From positions 9,549,265-9,613,264 of the forward strand of contig CM048840.1 in assembly GCA_026545765.1 (NCBI GenBank): DNA of 64,000 nt, written 5' to 3'. The translations under genes and the position numbers were made by a program. Source of the stretch: Plantago major. Lineage: Eukaryota > Streptophyta > Magnoliopsida > Lamiales > Plantaginaceae. This document shows, piece after piece, positions 49,006 to 59,017 of the stretch. The notes beneath the pieces are model-generated. The model was given only the letters and a program-made list of their open reading frames with translations. It did not search any database and was not told the origin of the DNA. Every line of letters starts with the position of its first letter. The stretch's first letter is position 1.

Positions 49006-49551
49006 CTATGTTATGAAACCCGGTGGGTCGACCCGGTTCAACCGTGACCCGGAGGGGGTCCGGGCCGAAAACCCCCCAAAACCGGAAAAAATCAGGTTTT
49101 GCCCGGTTAAAAACTGGTTCGACCCGGTAAAGCCCGGTTAAAAACCGGTTCGACCCGGGTTTCTAAAAAAAAAAAAAAAAATCAAAAAACCCCAATCACA
49201 ACAAAAGCCCTAATCGCTCAGTTCCTTTTCCTTTTCCTTTTCAGTCTTCTTCCTTTTCCTTATTTGCGGCTCATTCTTCTCCCGTTCTTCTCCTGTGCTT
49301 TAATGTTATTTGTTATTTTGAACTCAATGTTATGGAGTTATGGTGACTTTGTGTTTGAAATTGAGGCATATGTCGTTTATGCAATGTTTTCTATCTTTTT
49401 TTAGGTAAAAAATGTATATGTTGAATTTTTAAGGCATACATTATGTTTTATTTTTAAAAATATTTTTTATAGGTTGACCCGAGTTGACCCGGTTGAACCT
49501 CCTACAGTAGGTAGGCTGGGTTAACGTCCGGGTCCGAGTTTCAAAACACAG
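49006..49551. mobile_element. hAT MITE, TSD CTTAGGAG
   Basis: 546 bp. The left end CTATGTTATGAAACCCGG matches the inverted right end CTGTGTTTTGAAACTCGG, flanked by the perfect 8-bp duplication CTTAGGAG (48998-49005 and 49552-49559). Subterminal CCCGGTTAAAAACCGGTTCG repeats. Non-coding. Confidence 0.88.
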
Positions 49552-49710
49552 CTTAGGAGCCCTTCTCTATCATTTATGAGATTGTGATGTATTTAATACA
49601 TTAACATATTGGATCTTTAATTGGTTGTGCTCTATGATTCATGAGACTACATATTAAATCTTATTTCCCATTCACTAAAGAGTTTTTTTCTGAAATCGGA
49701 TTATGACAAA

Positions 49711-50732
49711 TTCAACCCCGGATTGGCAACAATTACATCCAAACCCAAAACCTATTTTCTGAGTTGACCAACTAAAAATTAATTGGAAAAGAAAATGAAT
49801 TGGACTCAATTGCAATTTATAAGTTTCATTTTACTACATATCAGACTCAAATATTTTATAAATTACATTATTCACCCAAATCATACTCCCTAAACTTTAA
49901 TAAACCACAAAATAACCCCACCATCACCAACCATCTTCCACCACCTCTAACCACCATTTCCACCATCTCCATCGTCATCCGGTAAGAACTCCCTCTGATC
50001 CGAATCCTCTGCCCATTCCTAGTCATCCGATAAGTCAAACCGCGATAGCTAGCCAACCGATTTATGTGAGCAAACGAGATGTGGTGGCTTGGAGGCGCAA
50101 GGAGGAGGAGCAATGTGAGAGAGGCGCCAAGAAGGAGGAGCAAGGTGAGAGGCGCGGTGAAGGAGGAGGAGTTGTGATAGAGACGCGGTGAAGGAGGAGC
50201 TGTGAGAGAGGCGTGGTGAAGGAGGAGCTGTGGGCAGCGTACCGTGGAGAGAAGAGGCGTGGCTGGAGAGGGGAGGCGTAGCGATGGCAGGTCGAAGAGG
50301 AGTGGCCGGCTATGGTGAGAATGGCGTGAAGGGAGAGGAATTGGGGAGAGGAGGCATGAAAGAGAGAAAAAGCCAGAGCTGTTTAAAGCTCCGACCGGAA
50401 CTGTAAAAGAGCTCCGATCGGAGCTTTTTTTAAAAGAAAATTGAGGGAGGAAGAAGATGGAGGTGGTGGAAATTGGTGGTTAGAGATGGTGGTGTGGTGT
50501 GGAAGATGGTGGTGGGGAAGATGGACTGAAATGCTAATAAGTAAAACTTTTGGGTGTTCATTTATAAGAATTATAAGTTCTATGGGCTATTTTTGTAATA
50601 ATTAAAATTAATATAATTTTTGAATTATAAAGAAAAGATAAAATAGATGATAAAGTTGACTTTTGGGTGTAGATGTAATTCTCAAATTTGGCCTTTGGAT
50701 TTAACTGTAATAGTCGCCAATCCGGGGTTGAA
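49711..50732. mobile_element. MULE-like foldback element
   Basis: Arms at 49711-49743 and 50694-50732 share TTCAACCCCGGATTGGC in inverted orientation. Beyond the right arm the sequence continues to the inverted word GGGAAAATTACAAAAACCAC (about 50758-50777), a MULE-style terminus, while the left side lacks it. The interior has a TGGTGG/CCACC-rich zone and a GGAGGAGC minisatellite (50094-50240). Confidence 0.5.
50094..50240. repeat. GAAGGAGGAGCTGTGAGAGAGGCG-type minisatellite (about 35 bp)
   Basis: Four or five tandem units built on GGCGCGGTGAAGGAGGAG and GTGAGAGAGGCG, with small indels, inside the MULE-like element. Confidence 0.65.
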
Positions 50733-51350
50733 TGTGCAAAGGGGCCATATTTAAGGGGTGGTTTTTGTAATTTTCCCAATTAGTAATTATCCGACCATTT
50801 TGCTTCAATCTGAATGCATCATTTCATCTACAAATAGCAAGTCAAGTATTTCTGCGTCACGTCAAAGTCTTGCGTCATATTTCTTTTATCTTTCTTTGTC
50901 AGCAACAAGTTATAACAAAAATTAATTAATGAATAGACAACAAAAATTTCAATTAACATCTTTCCACAGAAAGAATCAGACTAATCCTAGGACATGAAAA
51001 GGGTTTTTTCTTCTTGCTTTTTTCTTATGAGAGAAGGGCAGAATTCTCCTAAAATCTCTTTCACATTTCATTGTTATCAAAAAAAGAAAAAAAAAGAAAA
51101 GAGAGAGATGGAAAAATTCATGGTATAAAGAATCACCATATTTTGGGATAAAGATTGTTGATTGATCATAGAATGCTTACTGTTTTTGATATGGATCATT
51201 GATTGAAAAAAGAAAGTTGAGGAAGAAGAAGTAGAAACATTTTTGTGAGAAGAGTGAAAATTAATTTGGGGAAAGATACGTGAAGAGCTTTCTTAATCCT
51301 TCACCTCTGATTCGTATCATCCGAGTTTTAGCGAGATATGAGTTTGGCAG

Positions 51351-51393
51351 AATTACCGGGTCAGCTATATTTGATATGAAAGACCCGGTAATT
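51351..51393. repeat. Perfect 12-bp stem-loop
   Basis: AATTACCGGGTC (51351-51362) and GACCCGGTAATT (51382-51393), with a 19-base loop. It does not coincide with a recognised transposon end. Confidence 0.8.
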
Positions 51394-51547
51394 GTTAGTC
51401 TGTACAGAATAAAAGATTAGGCTGGATTAACTTTTCTAAATTATCACAATCTGGTATAATTAATCATAGAGAGCAGCTCCTTAGAGTTCCTACGAAGCCA
51501 ATATTAACCACTAATTACTCATTAACTTCAGATGACTGATTTTCCTA

Positions 51548-51727
51548 CTACACGAACAAAAACCAAACCATGAACATGATTCCAGCTATGATGGCAGTGA
51601 TGGTACTTGGTGGATATGGAACAACTTCCATTTTCTTCTCCAAGTGAGGAATCTCAGTGGCTTTCACATACTCATTAGCAGAAGTTGGTTTCGTCGATTT
51701 GGTGATGGAGGAGCTACCCTCGCTTTC
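51548..51727 (-). pseudogene. Orphan last exon of a tail-anchored membrane protein
   Basis: On the minus strand, after a possible acceptor (TTTCGGAG at 51728), an open segment of 59 codons ends in a stop: Ser/Thr-rich start (ESEGSSSITKSTKPTSANEY), a charged linker (EIPHLEKKMEVVPYPPS) and a terminal hydrophobic stretch (ITAIIAGIMFMVWFLFV stop). This is the shape of a C-terminal membrane anchor. The family is not recognised. LINE sequence lies immediately upstream, and no partner exons are seen, so it is probably a severed or captured gene end; a real gene with far upstream exons is possible. Confidence 0.4.
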
Positions 51728-51826
51728 CTCCGAAATTCAGCTCAAATGAAAAACGGGAATAGGCTATTGTACCTTCCAGTAAGTTTCAATCAGTCCAACT
51801 GACCTTCTGACAACCAACCCAACAGC

Positions 51827-52975
51827 TCAGACTTTGTGAACACGACCACCTGTGGAAACGAAGTACATTAGAATTCGACCATTAGCAGGAAAATTCATGC
51901 CAAGAAATGAGAAAGCTCGGCACTTAACTCGTTCGCGAATTCTCGGGTTTTGTCGAAGAAGAAGAAGAAGTCGACGGGAGAAAGGGAGCCTCTCCTTCGT
52001 TGCCAGTCTGCCATGACACGCTAACCAATTAATCATCTTAGCTCGGGTTCGAGCAATCATCCCATACATTAGCGAATTCCATTCCACTTCAGGTCTATCA
52101 CCTTGTAGAGCGGTATACATGATTCACGTCTTATACTTTGGTAATAGTTGCATAGTATCCCACGTCCCATTATTGTGTATCAAAGATCTACACTTAAGGA
52201 TACCTTTCATGCCACCGGGGACTTCCTGGTAATTGAGTCGCTATTGGACCAGAGGAAGGATCGACAAATCGACTCAATAGATGCAATACACCTTTTGGTA
52301 GCGGGAAGCATTGAAGCCGGTAATTAGCCGCAAATAGGACACTTTTAATCAATTGTACTCGACCCCCATAGCTTAGGAGCTTTGCACTGCAATGTCTTAT
52401 CCGAGCCACAATTTTATCAATCAAGGGTTGATATTGCACGATGGTGAGCTTTTTGCTAGTGAGAGGGACGCCCAGATACCGGAACGGCAGTGACCCTCCC
52501 CAAAGCTCGTAACTTGATGAATTTCCGTCCTTATGTCCTCAGGAACGGCCCCAAAGTATATCTGGCACTTTGCTGGATTGACACTCAGACCTGTAGATTT
52601 TGAATAACAGTTGAAAGTCTGCATTAACAATTCAACTGATCGCGCATCACCTCTAGAGAATAATAATAGGTCATCCGCAAAACTGAGATAAAAAATATTC
52701 AGCTTCTCGCACTTTGCATGGTAGTTAAAATCCGGTACATTCTTTAACCCTTACATTAATCTATGCATATATTCCATCACTAGGACAAATAATATATAGA
52801 GGAGATAAAGGATTTCCCTGTCGTAGTCCCCGTCGTGCCTGGAGAAGCTGTGTAATTTTCCCATTAACCATGTATCTATAAGACACAGTCGTGACACATA
52901 TCAGAAATGTATTTGTCAGCTCCCAATTTGGGTATTTATATATCCTCACTAGGGTTCACTATTCAGGGGTAAATA
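51827..52975 (-). pseudogene. 5'-truncated LINE reverse transcriptase
   Basis: Minus-strand blocks in order: 52949-52770 (NTFLICVTTVSYRYMVNGK, RRGLRQGNPLSPLY, the RT motif before the active site), 52690-52420 (FYLSFADDLLLFSRGDA with the catalytic FADD box, then STGLSVNPAKCQIYFG), 52439-52194 (LSYGGRVQLIKSVLF) and 52120-51827 (zf-RVT-like KMINWLACHGRLATKERL). Frames are broken between blocks and the 5' half (endonuclease and early RT) is missing, as in typical LINE truncation. L1-type plant non-LTR element. Confidence 0.82.
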
Positions 52976-53199
52976 GATCCGTCCACATTATGGTGGAGAT
53001 GCTATTGAAAATGCACATCTCAAAAACATGAGATGAGGAGTGCTATTGAAAGCGCTTCAAAAGGCGCGTTTGTAAACACGGCCCTAAAGAATGGCGGGCT
53101 TCACCAAACACGTTTGGGCAAAACAAACCAAACCAATCACCAGTAGACATGGGGTCAACCCTCCAATAGCATCACAATGCAACAAACCAATGAGGCCCT

Positions 53200-53666
53200 A
53201 CAAAATTTGGGAAAGTTAAATGATAATTTGGGTATTTATGAAGAAAGGAAGGAAAATGCCTAAAAAGAACACAAAAGGGCTCTAGGTATTTTTTTTGTGA
53301 CCTACACGCACGAGTTTACGGGCGAAATTTTAGTTTTAGGTGCACGAGATTGGTATTGTCCAATAAGTTTATTCTCAATATTAATTAATCGTGCAATTAT
53401 AAACTCCGACCCAACTCTGGCCAAACAAATTACAAAATTTTGGATAGTTAAATGATAATTTGGGTATATATGAAGAAAGAAAGAAAAATGCCTAAAAAGA
53501 ACACACAAGAGCTCTACGTAATTTTTATTGTGACCTACACGCACGAGTTTACGGACGAAATTTTGGGTTTTAGGTGCGCGAGATTGGTATTGTCCGATAA
53601 GTTTATACTCGATATTAATCATTCGTGCAATTATAAACTCCGGCCCAACTCTGGCCAAACAAATTT
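53200..53666. repeat. 232-bp tandem duplication
   Basis: ACAAAATTTGGGAAAGTTAA at 53200 and ACAAAATTTTGGATAGTTAA at 53432 begin two similar units, each containing GTGACCTACACGCACGAGTT and ending AACTCTGGCCAAACAAATT. The GACCTACACG word links this to the array behind the tRNA gene. Confidence 0.8.
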
Positions 53667-54307
53667 ATAAAGTTTGATTGTCACAAGTCTGCTAAAATGT
53701 TTTTTTACAATCAAACAAGCACTTACGACCTAAAAAAGTAAAATTTAACACTGTAAACTGGGAATTTAGTTTATATTTATGTGTTCTTATGGTTTATGTC
53801 TGGATTGGTAGGTTTAAAACTTACAACCTAAAAATTAAAGTAAATTTTCGATACTAATAAATATAACAACAACTATCAGTTTACAATATTAAACCTACAT
53901 ATATACAAAATATTCATCATTCCTCTCCATCTAATGCCCGAGATTTTATCAGTTTGTATAAATAAAGAAAATTAAATTTGCATTATTTATTTTTTATAAT
54001 TTGTTTTTTCACGTTTTTATCGGTATCTCTCCAATATTTAGGATGGTCCAAGCATAAAAAGGTAGGAAGGTACTAAATAATAAACTTATTTAAGTAATAT
54101 TGTAGACATCACGAAAATAAGTTTTATTGTACATCTCTATCAAAATTAAAACATTTCGGTATAATAGATTGATGTTGATAAGCAGATTATAAACTCCAAG
54201 GACAACTACTAAGTTGATTCAAACTTACAAGGATACAACTCATACAACCTTATAATTTTTTTTAACATGAGCAAACGTTTAAAGTTGTGTTTATTTGTAT
54301 TATATGC
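53667..54307. other. Intergenic, AT-rich
   Basis: No recognisable gene, RNA or transposon end. Confidence 0.4.
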
Positions 54308-55400
54308 AGGGGCGAATTTAGGGGGGAGCACGAGGTAGTACGTGCTACCCCTCGATTATTCAAGTGAAAGTACTATTATACCCCTATGCAAATGTATTTG
54401 AATAAACTGAACAAATAATGTTTTACACAATAAAAGTTATAGTTACTAGTTGTGGCCTAGTGGTGATTGTGTTGAGCATAAGTCCTCTCCTTTTTTGTTG
54501 GTAAGGGTTCGATTCCTATTACAAACATTTTTTTTTCTTTTTCTCCTTTCCTATTTCATGTGTTCTGTTCTCTTTTGATTTTATTTTTTAATTTGCAGGA
54601 ATCCCTTTCACTTTTCTCCTTATCAACTACACTATTTCTTATTTTTCTCTTTACTCCCAAATTTTCATGTTTTCCTTTTCATTATTTGCTTTATTTTTCA
54701 GAATCTTTTTCATTTTTTTTCCTTCCTTCTATTTTAATTTTGCACCATTATGTAAGATGCTACTATGTCCGTTACTAAGTTCTCATTTTGTTATGTTAAT
54801 TGCTTGTTATATATTCCTTTCACCACAAATTAATTTTATATTATATTGAAAACTAAATAGAAATTATTTATTATAATTATCGGACTTTTAATATAATAAT
54901 GTTAATAATAACTTATGTATTAATTATGATAAGCTTATGGTAAAATGAACTATTTAAAAGTAAAAAAAAGTGCGAAACTTATTTACGTAAAAATGTACAA
55001 TTGACAAAAGGAAAAAGAACAATAAAATTAAAAGAGATGCAGTGCAGTGTTACATAATTAGCAAAAAGGAACACTACAATAAAAGCTTTATAATTTTCAA
55101 AAATATACTTCTTATAAATAATTTTTATTGAATAATTTTTTTTATTAATAAACATTCAATATTATTTCACAAATGATTTTAATACATCTTCGTGTACATC
55201 ATATGTGTATAAACTATAAAGGATAAACAATTTTATATTCTCATTACAGGTTCATACTTTGACATAAGTACATATCTGGTCCTTGATACATTTTTTAACA
55301 ACCCATGCAAAGGGGTACGGATGATGTTAGGGTGGTCGACTTTTGCCCTAAATCCCCATGCCCGTCCACCATCCTCAAATCAAATGACGCTTTCGCCACT
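54308..55400. mobile_element. Possible hAT-like element starting CAGGGGCGAATTTAGG
   Basis: The left start resembles plant hAT termini. A weak inverted partner (TAGTGGCGAAAGCG) ends near 55400. No target duplication is seen. The region is otherwise AT-rich and non-coding. Low confidence. Confidence 0.25.
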
Positions 55401-56366
55401 ATCTCTAATTCTCCTCGTACAAGGGTTAATATAGAGTACATCGAGTAAGTATATATACAAATGATTTTCTTATGATATAGTAAACTTTTAAAAATCTTTT
55501 AGATGTTGTATTTTACTTGGTTTCTTTTCAGGATTTGACTGGAATATTCACTTTGTATGAAAGACCGTGCACAAGCGACGAGTTGAAGTTTTGGATCGAA
55601 TTATATATAATTCACTAACTCTACCAAGTTACATTAAAATGAAATTAATTTCATGCATAGTATGTCAATACAATGCTCTTTGTATGGCTGTTAAAGAAAG
55701 ATTATATATTGATTGTAACGTGAAGCTTTTCGTATTGTCAACCCTCAATTCGGTTTATTTTTTATATACGTCCACATGAACTCAGAGGATTAGGTCGACA
55801 TGCTCTACTAAACTACCATCTCATTTCAGTTTCTAATATAATAGTTTATACGTTCAAAAACATACTTCATTTATTCTTTAAATAATTATAAATCATGTTC
55901 ATAACATGTCAATTACTAGTATATACATATCTGATCTGTATACACTTCAATAACAACCTGCGACAGAGCAAGTATTTGTCTGATTGTGTTGTTTAATCAC
56001 ATAATTCAATCGAACTTACATATTTTCTCATCTATTACAAACTTACAACTCATTAGGGGTTATATTAACTATTCATATAATAAATATAAAAATATAGAAA
56101 TTAAAAATATTGGTAAGTCCAAAAAGACATTATTATTTTTTGAAAAACTTTAGAGGATAAATTTGGTTATTTTGATAAATATTTATATTTTTTTAATTTA
56201 AATGATCATAAGGTGAAAGGGACAAAGTGGTGAACCCATCTTATAATTCAAAATTTTGTCTTCCCTTATATGACATCTATATGTAAGCCGCACATAAGTT
56301 AGTGAGTGGGAGATGTAGCATCTAATAACCACGATAAAATTGATCTATTGTATAAGATTTATTAGT
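55401..56366. other. Intergenic, AT-rich
   Basis: No gene or element recognised. The longest frame (55567-55779) has no recognisable domain or splice context. Confidence 0.4.
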
Positions 56367-56604
56367 AAGTGTCTCAGGAGACGGTCTCTATATAATTTAT
56401 CTAGAGACGAATCTATATTGTTAAGAACATCATTGGTGTTATTAATCAAAACACCTATGTTATCAACATTGGTGTTTTTTCATATTACAACCAAACTTTT
56501 TTTCGTTAACAACATAGACATTTTAACTAATAACATGGGTGGTTTTATTTATAACGTAGTTGTCTCTAGATAAGTTATTTAGAGACCGTTTCTCATGAAA
56601 CTTT
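56367..56604. mobile_element. MITE with GAGACGGTCTCT-type inverted ends
   Basis: Left AAGTGTCTCAGGAGACGG and TCTCTATATAATTTATCTAG pair with the inverted right end AAAGTTTCATGAGAAACGG and TCTCTAAATAACTTATCTAG, giving imperfect inverted repeats of about 40 bp around about 155 bp of AT-rich sequence. Target duplication is unclear. Confidence 0.65.
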
Positions 56605-57830
56605 GTGAAGATTTATAGCTTTTTTCTTATTTGCACTTTAAGGATGACGATTCCATCCTAGGTAATGAGCTATTTATTATCTAATCTTTTAAATTTTAAA
56701 TAAAATTCATTATACTTTAACACGTTCCCTTTCACGCGCAAGGAGAGATCGACGGTGTGATCTTATTAAAGTGGATTAATATTTGATGAGTCGGTTTTAC
56801 ATCGTCTCATCTGGTTTTTTTTACCGTCTTTTTATTATTCTTAAGTATAGTTTTTGTAGTTTTCCTAGAGTCTTTTTACTTGTTTTGTTCCTTGTGGATT
56901 TTGCAGGTATTTGGCTAAACCGTGCTAATTGAAGGCAAAGATGGTGTGTTTTATATGCATCTAAAAGATATATATATATATATATATAGAAGTCCCAATG
57001 CCTCGTATGGTTGCTAGAAGTGGAGCGGGGAAGACAAAATACCAAGAATCGGAGTTAAAAGGAGCAAAATCGAGCAAGAAGGACAAAAAGGGTAAAATTG
57101 TAATTTGTCGGAGGCCATGGCGCACGCCAGTTTGGAGGTGGCGCCCGCCAACACTGTCCAGTGTGTGTTGGCGGGCGCCAACTCGTCGCATAGGTCGCGA
57201 TTTTGTCCTCAGTTCGCCCGTTTTCTTTCCTTTTCGGATTCAGACTTCGTTTTTTCCTTCTTACTATTAGTTAGAAACAGACGTTTACTTTTCATGATCA
57301 TTCTTTTCAAGAACAAACACTTTGCTCTAGAGCTAGACCGTTTCAAAGGCAATTACCCGATTTAAGGTAATTGAACCGTTTTCTCTTGTAATCCGACGAT
57401 TGACGTTGGTTAGGAGATTATCTACACAGCTTTTGCATCGATTCGTTTCCGTTCTTCAATTTATACCTAGGGTTTGTGACAACGAAGGGTAAAATTGTAT
57501 CAATCCTCTTGAATCTTTGTTTTGTTCTTGGGATTATGTTTATTGCTAGTATGATTATGCCTCCACTTATCATGAGTAGTTAAACACCACTATTATGGGG
57601 TGGTGACTGATTCAATGCATGCTATCTAGGTTTTTTGTGATTCGAAGTCCATCGGGATTCGACTACTTGTGCCTTTTAGATTAATTACTATTCCTGCTAT
57701 CACGTGTTAGGAATATCTGTTTAGATTTTGATCAGCAACATAATGACTTATCTTAGCTCAAAAAGGTGGTTAGTACTCTTGGTTCACTTGAATACTGTAA
57801 AAGAGGAAAATCACTAAGTATGTTAGTCTA
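56605..57830. other. Repeat-like region, no gene; includes GC-rich palindrome
   Basis: Contains a short (TA)n tract (56969-56987) and a GC-rich inverted repeat (57139-57180) in an otherwise AT-rich background. The text from 57360 to 57800 has the look of dispersed retrotransposon flanking sequence, but I cannot assign a family. Confidence 0.4.
57139..57180. repeat. Perfect 16-bp GC-rich inverted repeat
   Basis: TGGCGCCCGCCAACAC (57139-57154) and GTGTTGGCGGGCGCCA (57165-57180) with a 10-base spacer. It is about 80% GC in AT-rich surroundings. Confidence 0.9.
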
Positions 57831-58788
57831 GCAAATCTTGTATAGGATGTTAGGTCTCTGAATGTAATTTTTATATCTTTGAAGAAGACCAAGAATAGAA
57901 GGCATCAAGCAGGAGAGTTCAACAATTTTTGAAGTTTTGGAGACTGCACAAGATTGCTGAAGACGAAGGTCATCAGATACCTATGTCCAGATATCTTGAA
58001 TAAACAAGTATTTTTCAATAAACAAGTTTTGCAAAAGATATCTGAAAACACAAGGTTTCTGAACGAGAAAAAGTGCCCACAGATATCTACACTCAGATAC
58101 CCTGGATAAAAACTATGTTTCTGGGAAACAATGTTTCAACAGGTATTTGAAGATGTGAAGGTCTCTGGAAAGGGACATGCAATGCTTCAGAAAGCATGCA
58201 TAGTTCCGTTGGCACTACAAGACAAAAATAGTACAATGCAATAAATGCGCAGACAGAGACATCTGAACAAAAGAGGAAATCTCTGAAAAGAGACAACGTC
58301 TTCTGCAGTACTATTTACAGATATCAATAGTTTGAATTTCATTAAGCCTAACGGATAGTATTCAAACGGCATGATTTTCAACTATAAATATCAACACTTA
58401 GAATGCTTGAATACACACTGAACACACCAAGAACTTACATCTACGAACTTATTCTTTCAAGCATACAAGCCTTCAATCTACTTATTCACTAGCTTACTGT
58501 TGTGACCAAGCTCTTGAATTCTAAGTAGCACGAAAGTTCTAAGTGTCCTGATCCTTAACAAGCATTGCTATATGTGAAGGAGTTGAATCAAAAGATCAAG
58601 TATCTAAGTTTCATTCTCTAGAACATTTAACATAGACTTGGGTCAGTAAAAAACATATCACCACACATTGTGAAGTGTGTTAAGTGATTCTTGTTCTATA
58701 GAGTATTCCTACGTAACAGAGAAAGTTATTAAGACTACTCACCTGACAAACTACCTTAACCAACACCTTAAACGGCGTGGAGTACATG

Positions 58789-58935
58789 AAGTACTTAGTT
58801 TGGGAAACTAAGGAATAACTCCAAGGTTACTGAGCATAGGAAGTACTTAGTTTGGAAAACTAAGGAATAGCTCAAAGGTTTCTGAGTACAGTAAATACTT
58901 AGCTGAGAAAGCCGGGGAATAACTCAGGGGGAACA
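58789..58935. repeat. About 52-bp tandem repeat inside the copia LTR
   Basis: Three units around GTACTTAGTTTGGGAAACTA and AGGAATAACTCCAAGGTTAC at 58791, 58843 and about 58894, with divergence in the third. Confidence 0.75.
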
Positions 58936-59017
58936 CTTGGTTGGGAACCTAGTGTAAAAGGAAATCAAGGATTAGGTTTATTGTAAGGAGAACTCAATAT
59001 CTATCTTAGTGAATTTC

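Larger units (their letters stand above)
48541..53198. mobile_element. Probable GGGCC-ended DNA element, 3-bp TAC duplication
   Basis: Left terminus GGGCCTGATTGGTTTG and right terminus inverted GGGCCTCATTGGTTTG (15 of 16 match), with TAC on both sides (48538-48540, 53199-53201). GGGCC ends with a 3-bp duplication recall PIF/Harbinger. The interior is a mosaic of other insertions (hAT MITE, MULE-like foldback, LINE). No transposase is recognised. The left copies at 48208 or 48343 could be the true end instead. Confidence 0.45.

Noticed and set aside
50410..50432. Palindrome plus T run as an intrinsic terminator
   Set aside because: Bacterial-type terminators do not operate in plant nuclear genes; no bacterial or plastid insert is recognisable here.
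54560..54849. Phe/Leu-rich frames of 60-72 codons
   Set aside because: T-rich composition gives apparent membrane segments; no start context, splice sites or conserved residues.
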